Of a stretch of 64,000 nucleotides of DNA, positions 18,407 to 26,329 are shown piece after piece. Position 1 is the stretch's first letter. Each line of letters opens with the position of its first letter. The translations under genes and the position numbers were made by a program. The notes under the pieces were generated by a model. The model was given only the letters and a program-made list of their open reading frames with translations. It ran no database searches and was not told where the DNA came from. The stretch is from Gammaproteobacteria bacterium (lineage in GTDB: Bacteria; Pseudomonadota; Gammaproteobacteria; Pseudomonadales; UBA5518): positions 310,001 through 374,000 of the forward strand of contig JADKDK010000007.1 of the NCBI GenBank assembly GCA_016718385.1, read 5' to 3'.

Positions 18407-18922
18407 TCATCGGCCGGTGCCCGTGTCGCGCTGCGCGATCTCGTGCACCGTGCCGCTGCCGATGCCCGGGTAGATGCCGCTGCGCTGCACGTGTGCGGGC
18501 GAGGGCGCGACGGTGACGATCATCACCGAGGCCACCCGCCCCGCGGCGTTCACGGTGAGCACGGCCGTGAGCCCGGGGCGCGCCAGCCAGTTGCGCTCCG
18601 CCGCCTCCAGGCGCTCGAAGCCGGCCAGACACTCGCCGAAGGTCGGGGAGCGCGCGAGCTCGAAGCGCGGCTCGCGGCCCGGCAGCGCGCGCAGGGCCTC
18701 GATCTTGCGGCCCAGGTGCTCGCAGACCGGCGTGCGCCCGTGCACGATGTCGAACACCTGCTGCGAGCCGTATTGCACGTCGTCGGCCAGCAGCCCCGCC
18801 AGCCAGGCGCGCTCCAGCGTGTTGAAGGCGAGCGCGTAGCGCACGCAGGCCTCGGCCAGCGCGGGCTTGTGGCTCGCGGCGATCCATTCGCTCGTGCGGG
18901 GGTCATGGGGTAGTGGACGCAT
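18407..18922 (-). CDS. NTF2/SnoaL-like protein of unknown function
   Basis: The 171-residue protein starts MRPLPHDPRTSEW. Segment 24-62 (ACVRYALAFNTLERAWLAGLLADDVQYGSQQVF) and the following VHGRTPVCEHLGRKIEAL have the look of the NTF2-like cone fold, where a helix and strands frame a small-molecule pocket. A late strand pair (AVLTVNAAGRVASVMIVTV) fits too. There is no signal peptide. It is transcribed leftward toward the copper-storage-like gene with a 120-base gap. Substrate and role are unknown. Confidence 0.55.
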   Translation of the reverse strand: MRPLPHDPRTSEWIAASHKPALAEACVRYALAFNTLERAWLAGLLADDVQYGSQQVFDIVHGRTPVCEHLGRKIEALRALPGREPRFELARSPTFGECLAGFERLEAAERNWLARPGLTAVLTVNAAGRVASVMIVTVAPSPAHVQRSGIYPGIGSGTVHEIAQRDTGTGR

Positions 18923-19144
18923 GCGGGTCTCCGTACTGCTTGAATATTTTCAGTATGGTCCCGCCTGGCCTCAGGGCATGAGGCTGCGCGGAGATGCATT
19001 GATGCAGGGCAATTGCGTCGTGAATTCGGTGGTGCGGGTGGGTGGCGCGGGATTCTCGTGCCGTTTCGGAGCCGGGGTGGTGACGGCATAGTGACTTGAC
19101 GCTATAGCGTTGTGATGGCTTTAATGTCCCCGGAGGTTCCAGTC

Positions 19145-19375
19145 ATGCAAGAAACCAAACGCGCCACCATTTACTTCGACCCGGCCATTCACCATGCGCT
19201 GCGGATCAAGGCCGCGGATCTGCACTGCTCTATATCGGAGATCGTCAACGAAGCCCTGCGCCAGGCGCTGCGCGAAGACGCCGATGACCTGGCAGCGTTC
19301 GAGGACCGCGCCGCGGAGCCGGAGATCTCCTACGAGGCGCTGCTCAAAGACTTGAAAAAGCATGGAAAGCTATAG
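19145..19375 (+). CDS. ribbon-helix-helix antitoxin of a RelBE/ParDE-type pair
   Basis: The 76-residue protein starts at 19145 (MQETKRATIYFDPAIHHAL). The N-terminal strand RATIYFDP followed by two helices (HHALRIKAADLHCSISEIVNEAL) is the ribbon-helix-helix DNA-binding fold of CopG/RelB-type antitoxins. The acidic C-terminal part is the expected toxin-binding tail. Its end overlaps the toxin start by 14 bases, so the two are coupled. The gene probably represses its own promoter, as other members do. Confidence 0.85.
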   Translation: MQETKRATIYFDPAIHHALRIKAADLHCSISEIVNEALRQALREDADDLAAFEDRAAEPEISYEALLKDLKKHGKL

Positions 19376-19622
19376 GCTGCTTTTCAAGCGCTCGGTCGCC
19401 AAGGATCTGCGCTCGATACCGGTCGCCGATCTCGAGCGGCTGCTCGAGCGCATCGCCGATCTCGCCGGCAATCCGCGGCCGCCCGGATGCGAAAAGCTTT
19501 CCGCGCTGGAGCGCTATCGCATCCGCCAGGGGCGCTACCGGGTCATATACGAGATCCGCGACCAGGAGCTCGTGGTGCTGGTCGTAAAGGTCGCGCACAG
19601 CAAGGACGTAGACCGGCATTGA
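19362..19622 (+). CDS. RelE/ParE-family toxin
   Basis: The 86-residue protein has the usual RelE-fold signature: FKRSVAKDLRSIP at the front, CEKLSALERYRIRQGRYRVIYEI in the middle, and VVLVVKVAHSKDVDR at the end. The RYRVIYEI strand and the final His/Arg are typical of ribosome-dependent RNases of the family, while ParE members act on gyrase. The sequence alone does not decide between them. It starts inside the antitoxin gene, an arrangement that normally keeps toxin below antitoxin. Confidence 0.85.
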   Translation: MESYRLLFKRSVAKDLRSIPVADLERLLERIADLAGNPRPPGCEKLSALERYRIRQGRYRVIYEIRDQELVVLVVKVAHSKDVDRH

Positions 19623-19656
19623 CGACCGTCGCGTTGACGAGGTTGCCTTGTAATCG

Positions 19657-19965
19657 TCATGCAGCCTTCGGAGCCCGCTTGACTGCCGGCGGTTTACCTT
19701 GTTGACGCGCGTGCCACAAGTCATATGCCATCTGTCCGCGAAGCCAGGTTTCGGCGCTCGGGCCGGAGTTCGGCCCGCCCAGCCAAAGCTCCAGCCGCCG
19801 GGCGAGGTCCACCGAAATGCCGGCACGCCCATGAAGTACGCGCGACAGCGTTACGCGGCTGATACCAAGCTGCGTCGAGGCTTCGGAAACCGTCAGGCCC
19901 AGCGCAGGCAGGACGTCTTCACGCAGGGTCTCGCCGGGATGAGGTGGGTTGTGCATCTTGCTCAT
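19657..19965 (-). CDS. higA: HigA-family antitoxin
   Basis: The 102-residue protein opens MHNPPHPGETLREDVLPALGLTVSEA, the standard HigA front. A helix-turn-helix follows (ASTQLGISRVTLSRVLHGRAG), then a WLGGP loop and a basic tail ending KRAPKAA. It lies 13 bases after the toxin gene, the toxin-first order typical of higBA loci. It is convergent with the RelE pair to its left, giving two unrelated toxin-antitoxin modules back to back. Confidence 0.88.
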   Translation of the reverse strand: MSKMHNPPHPGETLREDVLPALGLTVSEASTQLGISRVTLSRVLHGRAGISVDLARRLELWLGGPNSGPSAETWLRGQMAYDLWHARQQGKPPAVKRAPKAA

Positions 19966-19978
19966 AGCCTTGTTCTCT

Positions 19979-20260
19979 TCAGTGATAGTCCTGATAGTCG
20001 ATCAGGATTGCATCCTCGCCATCGAAGGCGAACGTCAATCGCCAATTTCCGTTCACCCACACTGACCAATGTCTCTTCAGCGTACCCCCTTTGAGCGGGT
20101 GCAACTTCCAGCCGGGGATGTTCATGTCCTGAGGAGTACGCGCATCGTTCAGCTGACGAAGTTGCCGCGCCAATCGCGGTGCGTGTGCAGCCTGGATTCC
20201 CGCCGTCGAGCCGGTCTCGAAGAAGCGCTGAATGCCCTTGTGGCGAAAGCTCCTGATCAT
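19979..20260 (-). CDS. higB: HigB-family toxin
   Basis: The start was taken at 20260 (MIRSFRHKGIQRFF), the canonical HigB front: IRSFRHKGLxxFF. The protein has 93 residues and includes LHPLKGGTLKRHWSVWVNGNWR and FEGEDA-like FDGEDAILIDYQDYH at the end, both well conserved in HigB mRNA interferases. A longer start 36 bases upstream adds only an unlikely extension. It is cotranscribed with higA. Confidence 0.88.
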   Translation of the reverse strand: MIRSFRHKGIQRFFETGSTAGIQAAHAPRLARQLRQLNDARTPQDMNIPGWKLHPLKGGTLKRHWSVWVNGNWRLTFAFDGEDAILIDYQDYH

Positions 20261-20324
20261 TGACGCAGCGTATCGCATGGCGATACACATCGGCAAGCGT
20301 GCCTGCGCTTATGCCAGAATTTCT

Positions 20325-20425
20325 GCTTGCATCCGCACAGCCTTCGCGACTACATTACCCATAGCGCCGATTTGAACCTCAGCTTGCGGGCGCTCTAAAA
20401 ATGCAGCTAAAGCGGTCTTCCCCGG
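20325..20425. repeat. dispersed 100-bp repeat, copy 2
   Basis: This is the second copy of the repeat at 17310-17410, in direct orientation about 3 kb away. It lies in the gap 20261-20628, which otherwise holds only the hairpin that follows it. The two copies bracket the copper-protein and toxin-antitoxin block. I recognise no transposase or integrase nearby. Confidence 0.6.
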
Positions 20426-20466
20426 AAACCCGCTTTGGCACGCAAGCCGAGCGGGTTTTTTGTTTT
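20426..20466 (+). terminator. rho-independent terminator joined to repeat copy 2
   Basis: AAACCCGCT pairs with AGCGGGTTT across a 15-base loop and is followed by a T-run (TTTTTTGTTTT). No gene reads into it from the left on this strand, since higBA run the other way. It may therefore end a transcript of the repeat itself. Confidence 0.6.
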
Positions 20467-20628
20467 CTGGACTACGCATCGCGAGTGGGCTGAACAGCTC
20501 CGCCAACCTGCCGACCTGGGCAAGGTGGTATTCCCCGCAGGGGGAGATGTGGCCGTAAGGGCAACCAAGCAGGTTCACCTGTGCCTCCGGCTCCTCGCGT
20601 CGCGTGCAAGCAACCGAAGGAGCACACG

Positions 20629-20874
20629 ATGGCTACGCATGACGATTCGATCCGCAACACCCAACCGTTCTCGACCGGGGAACTGACAGTCCTGGGGCTG
20701 TTCTATGCCGGTGTCCGCGCGCGCCTGCTGCGCGCTCGGTACCAGCTCGATCCGTGGGCCGTGGTGCAGCGGCACCGCCATCTGCCGCGCGAGCAGTTCC
20801 TGCGCGTATGCGAACAGGCCGAGCGCGCGGCGGCCCATGCGCGTGTGACGGAAGCGGCTGGGAGGTTCGTATGA
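20629..20874 (+). CDS. small protein, first gene of the MoxR-VWA-MetK-like operon
   Basis: The 81-residue protein starts at 20629, with AAGGAG seven bases before the ATG. It is soluble, helical and charged: TGELTVLGLFYAGVRARLLRARYQL is followed by DPWAVVQRHRHLPREQFLRVCEQAERAA. No known domain is recognised. Its stop overlaps the ATG of the MoxR gene (ATGA), the first of four such overlaps. It is therefore part of the operon rather than a stray frame. It may be an adaptor or regulator of the ATPase, but that is inference. Confidence 0.6.
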   Translation: MATHDDSIRNTQPFSTGELTVLGLFYAGVRARLLRARYQLDPWAVVQRHRHLPREQFLRVCEQAERAAAHARVTEAAGRFV

Positions 20875-22385
20875 GCACGCCCGTTACGGCGAAGTTGCGG
20901 CGGGGGAAGGGGGTGGGCAAAAGTGGTGTGAGCAAACAGGGAGGCCCTTGTCCGCATGAATGCGGACCCACGGAGACAAGTCCGCATGAATGCGGACCCA
21001 CGGGGGACCGGTTCGCGGGGATCGGGGCTTATGGGTTCAAGAAGGTGCAGGTGGCGCTGCTGGCGGCGCTGGTCACCGAGGATCCGCTGCTGCTGATCGG
21101 GCGCGCGGGCACCGGCAAGACCTACCTGCTGAACAGCATCAGCGAGGCGCTGGGTCTCGAGCATCGCCACTACAACGCGAGCCTGATCGCCTTCGACGAT
21201 CTCGTGGGCTTTCCTTACCCCGACGAGGCGCGCGAGAGCATCCGTTTCCTGCAGACGCCAGCCACGGTGTGGGGTGCGGAGTCGGTGCTGGTCGACGAGA
21301 TCAGCCGCTGCAAGCCCGAGCACCAGAACCGGCTGTTCTCGCTGGTGCACGAGCGGCGCGTGCAGGGCATCGCGCTGGAGAAGCTGCGCTACCGCTGGGC
21401 GGCGATGAATCCGGCCGGTGCCGGGCAGGACGGCGGCGAGTACCTCGGCAGCGAGCCGCTCGATCCGGCGCTCGCGGACCGCTTCGCGATCGTGATCGAG
21501 GTGGGCGACTGGAGCGATCTCAGCGAGGCCGAACAACGCCTGGTCGCGAACCCGGCCGGCGAGGGCTCGCTGGCCCGCGATGGCGGGCGGCTGCGTGCCG
21601 ACATCGCGCGCTGGCGCGGCGAGTTCGAGGCGCGGCTGCCGCAGTGTCCGCTGCAGATCGTGGAATACGCGCGCATCGTCACCACCGAGCTCGGCGGTGC
21701 GGGCCTGCGGCTGTCACCGCGGCGCGCGCGGCTGATCGCGCGCAGCCTGCTTGCCGCGAGCGTGATCGGGGGCGGGCTGCACGAAGCGGCCTTTCGCACC
21801 GTGCTCGAGTGCAGCCTGCCGCAGCGCGCCAGCGGCGAGTGTCCGCCGCCGGCGAAAGTCGCGGCGGCGCACCGGCTGGCGTGGAATGCCGCGCTCGCCA
21901 CCGGCAAGACGCGCTGGCTGCAGGACTTTCACCTGGCGCGGCGCTTCGCGGCCAAGGTGCGCCTGCTGGCCGAGAGCTGTCCCGACGCCGACAGCGGCAC
22001 GCTGGCCGTGGAGCAGCTGCTGGCGAACGAGCCGCCGGAGCGCGCCGCGGCCTTCGCGCTGGCCGTGTACCCGGCCGCGCTGAAGGGGGCGTTGCCGGTG
22101 GGCGCCGAGGGGCTGGGCGATCTCGCGCGGCGCGCCGCGCCGCTGCTGCACGTCGACGGCAAGCTCGAGTGGCGCGAGCCGCTGTCGCAGAGCGGCACCT
22201 CGCACCCGGAGTTGCCGCGCGTGGCCGCCGCCATCGCTGCGCTCGAGTGCCCGGCACGCCGGGCCCGCGCGCGCCAGCTGCTGTTCTGGGCGCTGCTGAA
22301 CAAGGTGCCGGTGCGCGACCCCGAAGCGCTGGAGCACGAGTTCCACGAGGCCGTGGAGTACCTCGCGGGGAGGGCGGCGGCATGA
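20871..22385 (+). CDS. MoxR-family AAA+ ATPase
   Basis: The 504-residue protein carries Walker A GRAGTGKT near residue 83, Walker B VLVDEIS near 140, and a sensor-like AMNPAGAGQDGGEYLG region. These are typical of MoxR-type AAA+ chaperones, which work with VWA-domain proteins to remodel or load metal centres and complexes. The C-terminal half is a long helical region unusual in length for the family. Residues about 26-45 (CPHECGPTETSPHECGPTG) are the translation of two REP palindromes lodged in frame. The ATG overlaps the upstream stop, and the stop overlaps the next ATG. Confidence 0.85.
   Translation: MSTPVTAKLRRGKGVGKSGVSKQGGPCPHECGPTETSPHECGPTGDRFAGIGAYGFKKVQVALLAALVTEDPLLLIGRAGTGKTYLLNSISEALGLEHRHYNASLIAFDDLVGFPYPDEARESIRFLQTPATVWGAESVLVDEISRCKPEHQNRLFSLVHERRVQGIALEKLRYRWAAMNPAGAGQDGGEYLGSEPLDPALADRFAIVIEVGDWSDLSEAEQRLVANPAGEGSLARDGGRLRADIARWRGEFEARLPQCPLQIVEYARIVTTELGGAGLRLSPRRARLIARSLLAASVIGGGLHEAAFRTVLECSLPQRASGECPPPAKVAAAHRLAWNAALATGKTRWLQDFHLARRFAAKVRLLAESCPDADSGTLAVEQLLANEPPERAAAFALAVYPAALKGALPVGAEGLGDLARRAAPLLHVDGKLEWREPLSQSGTSHPELPRVAAAIAALECPARRARARQLLFWALLNKVPVRDPEALEHEFHEAVEYLAGRAAA
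20948..21003. repeat. two REP palindromes inside the MoxR coding sequence
   Basis: Two direct copies of GTCCGCATGAATGCGGACCC (about 20950-20970 and 20980-21000), each followed by ACGG, lie 30 bases apart near the 5' end of the ATPase gene. The 30-base spacing preserves the frame, and each copy is read as the peptide PHECGPT. Confidence 0.85.
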
Positions 22386-22852
22386 TCCCCTTCCCGTCCT
22401 GCCGGCGCCCGCCGCCGGAGCCGCCGCCGTTCCTGCGCTGCAACACCGGCGGCCCGATGAGCCGCACCCGCACGCAGGCGCTTCACGCCTCCGTCTTCGA
22501 CGGCAGCGGCGGCTCGCTGAACTTTCCGCGCTACCTGAGCGTGGGGCTCGACTTCGGCGATGCCGATCCGCTCTCCGCGGTCGAGGACCTGTTCGTGCGC
22601 GCCGGCATCGACGATCCCGAGCAACTGCGCGCGCCCTGCCAGCCGCCGGCCGAAGCCTGCCTCTGCCGCGAGAACCGCGAGCTCCCGGTGCCGCGCTTCG
22701 CCGCCGCCACCGACGCCGAGCTGCTGCGCCAGGTGCTGCTGCTGGGCCTGTGCACGCCGCATTTCTACGACCCGCGTCGCCCCGTGCTGCTCACGCGCGC
22801 GAGCCTGGGGCGGCGCCTGGAGCTCTACGTCGAGCGGGGGTTCTACGCATGA
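22382..22852 (+). CDS. unknown protein between the MoxR and VWA genes
   Basis: The 156-residue protein was started at 22382 because of the ATGA overlap with the MoxR gene. MSRTRTQ at 22457 is an alternative start. The first 25 residues are Pro-rich. The remainder is mixed, with SVGLDFGDADPLSAVEDLFVRAGI and TDAELLRQVLLLGLCTPHFYDP, and several Cys (CQPPAEACLC). I recognise no family. Its coupling on both sides by four-base overlaps argues for a stoichiometric partner of the ATPase or the VWA protein. Confidence 0.6.
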   Translation: MIPFPSCRRPPPEPPPFLRCNTGGPMSRTRTQALHASVFDGSGGSLNFPRYLSVGLDFGDADPLSAVEDLFVRAGIDDPEQLRAPCQPPAEACLCRENRELPVPRFAAATDAELLRQVLLLGLCTPHFYDPRRPVLLTRASLGRRLELYVERGFYA

Positions 22853-24189
22853 AGATCACGCCCCTCAGGATCCACGCGCTGATCGCCGAGCTGATCGACG
22901 ACAACCCTTTCGCCTGCCGCGCGCTGCTGCAGATCGTGTCCACCGAGTTCACCACCGACGTGACCACGGCCGCGGTCACCTGCGGCGGCGAGCCGCGGCT
23001 GCTGCTGAACCCGGAGTTCCTCGAGCGGCACTGCCAGACCGAGGCCCACGTGAAGGCCGTGATCTGCCACGAGTTCCTGCACGTGCTGTTGCGCCACACC
23101 GAGGGGCGCGGGCCGCAGTCCTGGGCCGAGCACCTGGCGCTGGACGCGGTGATCAACGCGATCATCCACCGCACGCTGGGCGCGGAGTACAGCAGCTTCA
23201 TGAGCCTGTTCTATGCGCGCGCGCAGGGGGTGGCGAAGCTGCTGCGCCCGTGTCCGCCGGGAGGACACGTGACGGTACGCGCCACGCTCGACCGCTACGG
23301 CCGCAAGCCCCCGTTGGAAGCGGCATGGAGCGCGCTCTACGACGGTCGCTTGCTGGCCGACGACATCCGGTCGCTGGCGAACGATTTCGCCAGCCAGGAC
23401 GAGCGGCGTATCCGCTGGCTGGGCGACCACTCCGCGCCGGGTGCGCAAGCCGAACGCGGCGCCTCATCCGGGCCGGTGCGCGAAGCTCTGGAGCGCGCGC
23501 TGCGCAGCATGAACGGCTCCGGCATCTGGCGCGATCCCAACGGGCGCGGTGTGGGGCAGGAGGCGTACTCGGCGCGCCTGACGGCTGCCGACATCGCGGT
23601 GGAACGCTGGCGCCGCGAGGCGTGGCGCGTGCTGCGCCGCCACCTGGTGCCCGACCGGCGCGCGCCGCGCCAGGAAGACGCGCCGTCGGAATTGCGCCTG
23701 CCTGTGCTGAGCCCCTCGGACCGGCGCAGCTTCTCGCGCGCGCTGTGGAGCCCATTGCTGCCCGAGGCGCTGTGGAACAGCCCGCGGCGCGTCGTCGGTG
23801 CCAGCGCGCAGGTCTACCTCGACGTCAGCGGTTCGATGAGCAAGGAGATGCCGCTGATCATCGCGCTGCTCGCGCGCCTCGGCTCCCACATCCGCCGGCC
23901 GTTCTGGGCCTTCAGCGACGTGGTGGCACCGGCCGTGATCCGCGACGGGCAGCTGCACGCCGACACCACCGGCGGCACCAGCATGGCCTGCGTGCTGCGC
24001 CACCTGGCGCAGACGCGCCCGCGTGCGGCCGTGGTGGTGACGGACGGCTATATCGAGTCGCTCACGCAGGCGCAGGTGCGCGCCGCCGCGGGCGTGCGCC
24101 TGCACGCCATCGTGACGCGCGAGGGCTCGCCGGCGGCGCTGCAGCGCGCCGGCATTCCGTACACGCAACTGGGGAGATTGCCGCGATGA
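22849..24189 (+). CDS. VWA-domain protein with zinc-metallopeptidase-like domain (DUF2201-type)
   Basis: The 446-residue protein has an N-terminal peptidase-like domain with HEFLH (HExxH) at residues 74-78 inside a helix (AVICHEFLHVLLRH). A C-terminal VWA-like domain follows, with the metal-ion-dependent adhesion site DVSGSMS starting at residue 325, plus a GGTSMA segment and VVTDGY. This layout is that of the DUF2201/VWA-like metallopeptidase family, usually partnered by MoxR ATPases, as here. The partner would drive or gate its metal site. ATGA overlaps link it to the genes on both sides. Confidence 0.85.
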   Translation: MKITPLRIHALIAELIDDNPFACRALLQIVSTEFTTDVTTAAVTCGGEPRLLLNPEFLERHCQTEAHVKAVICHEFLHVLLRHTEGRGPQSWAEHLALDAVINAIIHRTLGAEYSSFMSLFYARAQGVAKLLRPCPPGGHVTVRATLDRYGRKPPLEAAWSALYDGRLLADDIRSLANDFASQDERRIRWLGDHSAPGAQAERGASSGPVREALERALRSMNGSGIWRDPNGRGVGQEAYSARLTAADIAVERWRREAWRVLRRHLVPDRRAPRQEDAPSELRLPVLSPSDRRSFSRALWSPLLPEALWNSPRRVVGASAQVYLDVSGSMSKEMPLIIALLARLGSHIRRPFWAFSDVVAPAVIRDGQLHADTTGGTSMACVLRHLAQTRPRAAVVVTDGYIESLTQAQVRAAAGVRLHAIVTREGSPAALQRAGIPYTQLGRLPR

Positions 24190-25270
24190 TCCGTGTATCC
24201 GAGATGGTGCTGCCCGGGCACCCCGACAAGTTCTGCGACCAGGCGGCCGACGCGATCGTCGCGGCCTGCTATGCCGCCGATCCCGCGGGCTACTGCCAGT
24301 CGAGATGAGCTGCTGGAGCGACCAGGTGTACCTGACCGGCGGCATTGCGACCGCGCGACCGCTCGCCGAGCGGCTGGACGAGATCGTGCGTCGCACCGGG
24401 CGCGAGCTCGGCTACGTGGCGGGCAACGCGATCGAGGCGGATCGCTACGTGATCCACAGCAGCGTGTGCGACCTGCGCACCGACGCCACGCAATGGACGC
24501 GCCACGTGAACGACCAGTGCATCTCGGTGGGCTGGGCGGGCTACGACGAGAAGGTGGCGTTCCTTCCGCCGGAGCACTACCTGGCGCACGTGTTCCGCGA
24601 GGCGCTGACGCAGAGCTTCGCGACGGGGCGCCTCGTGCGCCAGGGTCCCGATGGCAAGCTGATCGTGCGCCTGCGCGAGAACGGCGCCGACTGGGTGCTG
24701 GAGCACGTGCTGGTCACGGTGCAGCAGCTGGATGCCTCGTGCATCACCGGGGTGGCGGCATCGCTCTGCGCGGAGCTGTGCGATGCGTACGCGGCGCTGC
24801 AGGCGCGCGACCGCCGCTGGGTGGCCGGGTGGCGCGACGTGGACGTGCTGGTCAACCCGAACGGTCCGCTGGTGAACGGCGGCAGCGACGGCGACAACGG
24901 CCAGACCGGGCGCAAGCTGGCGGTGGACTACTACGGCCCGCGCGTGCCGATAGGCGGTGGCGCGCTCTCGGGCAAGGATCTCTCGCACATCGATCGCGCC
25001 GCGGCCTACGCGCTACGCCAGGCCGCGATACACGCGGTGCGCGGCGGCGCGAAGGAATGCCAGCTCACCGGCGTGTGGGCGCCCAACGTGGGTGTGCCGC
25101 TCGACGTGATCTGGCAGCTCGACGGCCGCGGCCCGCGCCTGCCCGACGAGTGGTTCGCGCACGGCGCGATCATGGAGCGCACCGATGTGCGCGCAGTGGA
25201 TCGTCACCTCGGGCGCGGGCGGCATTTCTTCGACTTGGCGCTGCCGTGGAATGAAGCGTTGTCGGCATGA
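24186..25270 (+). CDS. divergent S-adenosylmethionine synthetase (MetK) homologue, one frameshift
   Basis: The gene starts with an ATGA overlap and reads SEMVLPGHPDK (residues 5-15), the MetK ATP-binding front with its His and Asp. The frame then shifts near 24298, where CAGTCGAG probably lost one base, and continues from ATG 24305 to the end. Further MetK features are DGDNGQTGRKLAVDYYG, GGGALSGKD and HIDRAAAYALR. The GAGDQG mobile loop of true MetK is replaced (SVGWAGYDEK). The joined length is about 359 residues, slightly short for MetK. The TGA stop lies inside a REP palindrome. Its place in a MoxR/VWA operon suggests a specialised role, not bulk SAM supply. Confidence 0.72.
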
Positions 25271-25384
25271 ATGCCGACCCACGAATGCCGACCCACACCC
25301 CGTAGGTCGTCATTCATGGCGACAAGTGAGTTGGGGAAGGCTGTTGTCGGCATGAATGCCGACCCACGAATGCCGACCCACGCC
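25261..25384. repeat. cluster of REP palindromes after the MetK-like gene
   Basis: Two GTCGGCATGAATGCCGACCC units (25261 and about 25354) are each followed by a half copy (ACGAATGCCGACCCAC), with a variant GTCGTCATTCATGGCGAC between them. The first unit contains the TGA stop of the MetK-like gene. The block also lies against the stop of the convergent LLM oxidoreductase. Confidence 0.85.
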
Positions 25385-26328
25385 TAGAGCGCGCTCGCGA
25401 GCTCCGCCAGCGCCCTCAGCGAATCCTCGTACTCCGCGCCGTCGGTGTCGGCCAGCAGCAGCCGTGTCGCGACCAGGTGCGTCATGCCGAGCCGCTCGCG
25501 GTAGCGCGCGATGGCATCGCGCACCTGGCGCGGCGAACCGACGATGGCCCAGTCGTCCAGCCGGCGCGGCAGCGTGCGCACCAGCGCGCCGGACTGCTGC
25601 TGCATCGCGGCCATCCGGCGCTCGAGCAGCTCGCGCACCGTGGCGATGTGCACGGTGTCATCGCCGACGAATATCGTGCGCATCACCGGCACGGCATCGG
25701 GCAGCGGATGGCCGGCGCCGGTGCAGGCGGCGCGGTGCCGGGCGTAGTTGTCCTCGAGCGTCTCGAGCGGCTCCAGCGGCGAGGCGAGATACGGCAGCCC
25801 GAGCGAGCCGGCCTGCGCCAGCGCCTTGGGGCCCAGCGCCGCGACCCACACCGGCGGGTGCGGCTTCTGCACCGGCTCGGGCATGAGGCGCACGCCCGAG
25901 CTGCCGACGGGCTCGCCCGCCCATGCCGCGCGCATGGCGGCCAGGCATTCCGCGAACAGTTCGCGCTTTTCGCTGCGCTTCACCTGGAAGGCCTCGAACA
26001 GCTCGGGCGCGAAGCCCCGGCCCACCCCGAGGATCACGCGCCCGCCCGAGAGCTGGTCCAGCACCGCCACCTGCGCGGCGGCCTGCAATGGTTGGCGCAG
26101 CGGCAGCAGGTAGCTGGTGGTGGCGAGGCGAATGCGCCGCGTGGACGCGGCGACGGCGGCCAGCAGCATGAGTGGCTCGGGAATGGCGTCGGCGCCGAAG
26201 TGGTGTTCGGGCAGCCAGAACGATTCGTAGCCGAGCTCCTCGGCGAGCGCCGCCTGGCGCGCCAGCGCGTCGGCGCCGCCGGCGAGCGGGAACCGCCATG
26301 GGGTGCAGCCGAGGTGAAGGTGGGTCAT
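25384..26328 (-). CDS. LLM-class flavin-dependent oxidoreductase
   Basis: The 314-residue protein is a TIM-barrel flavoenzyme of the bacterial luciferase-like class. ESFWLPEHHFG near residue 38, RIRLATTSYLLPLRQP, LDQLSGGRVILGVGRGF and the late DDWAIVGSPRQVRDAI are the usual conserved pieces. Such enzymes use FMN or F420, and the sequence does not settle which. The start at 26328 (MTHLHLGCTPWRFPLAGG) fits the family. It is separated by one base from the DUF924 gene upstream, so the two are probably cotranscribed. The substrate is unknown. Confidence 0.88.
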   Translation of the reverse strand: MTHLHLGCTPWRFPLAGGADALARQAALAEELGYESFWLPEHHFGADAIPEPLMLLAAVAASTRRIRLATTSYLLPLRQPLQAAAQVAVLDQLSGGRVILGVGRGFAPELFEAFQVKRSEKRELFAECLAAMRAAWAGEPVGSSGVRLMPEPVQKPHPPVWVAALGPKALAQAGSLGLPYLASPLEPLETLEDNYARHRAACTGAGHPLPDAVPVMRTIFVGDDTVHIATVRELLERRMAAMQQQSGALVRTLPRRLDDWAIVGSPRQVRDAIARYRERLGMTHLVATRLLLADTDGAEYEDSLRALAELASAL

Positions 26329-26329
26329 T

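Noticed and set aside
17310..20425. Integron attC sites around the toxin-antitoxin genes
   Set aside because: The repeats lack the GTTRRRY/RYYYAAC core sites and no integron integrase is visible.
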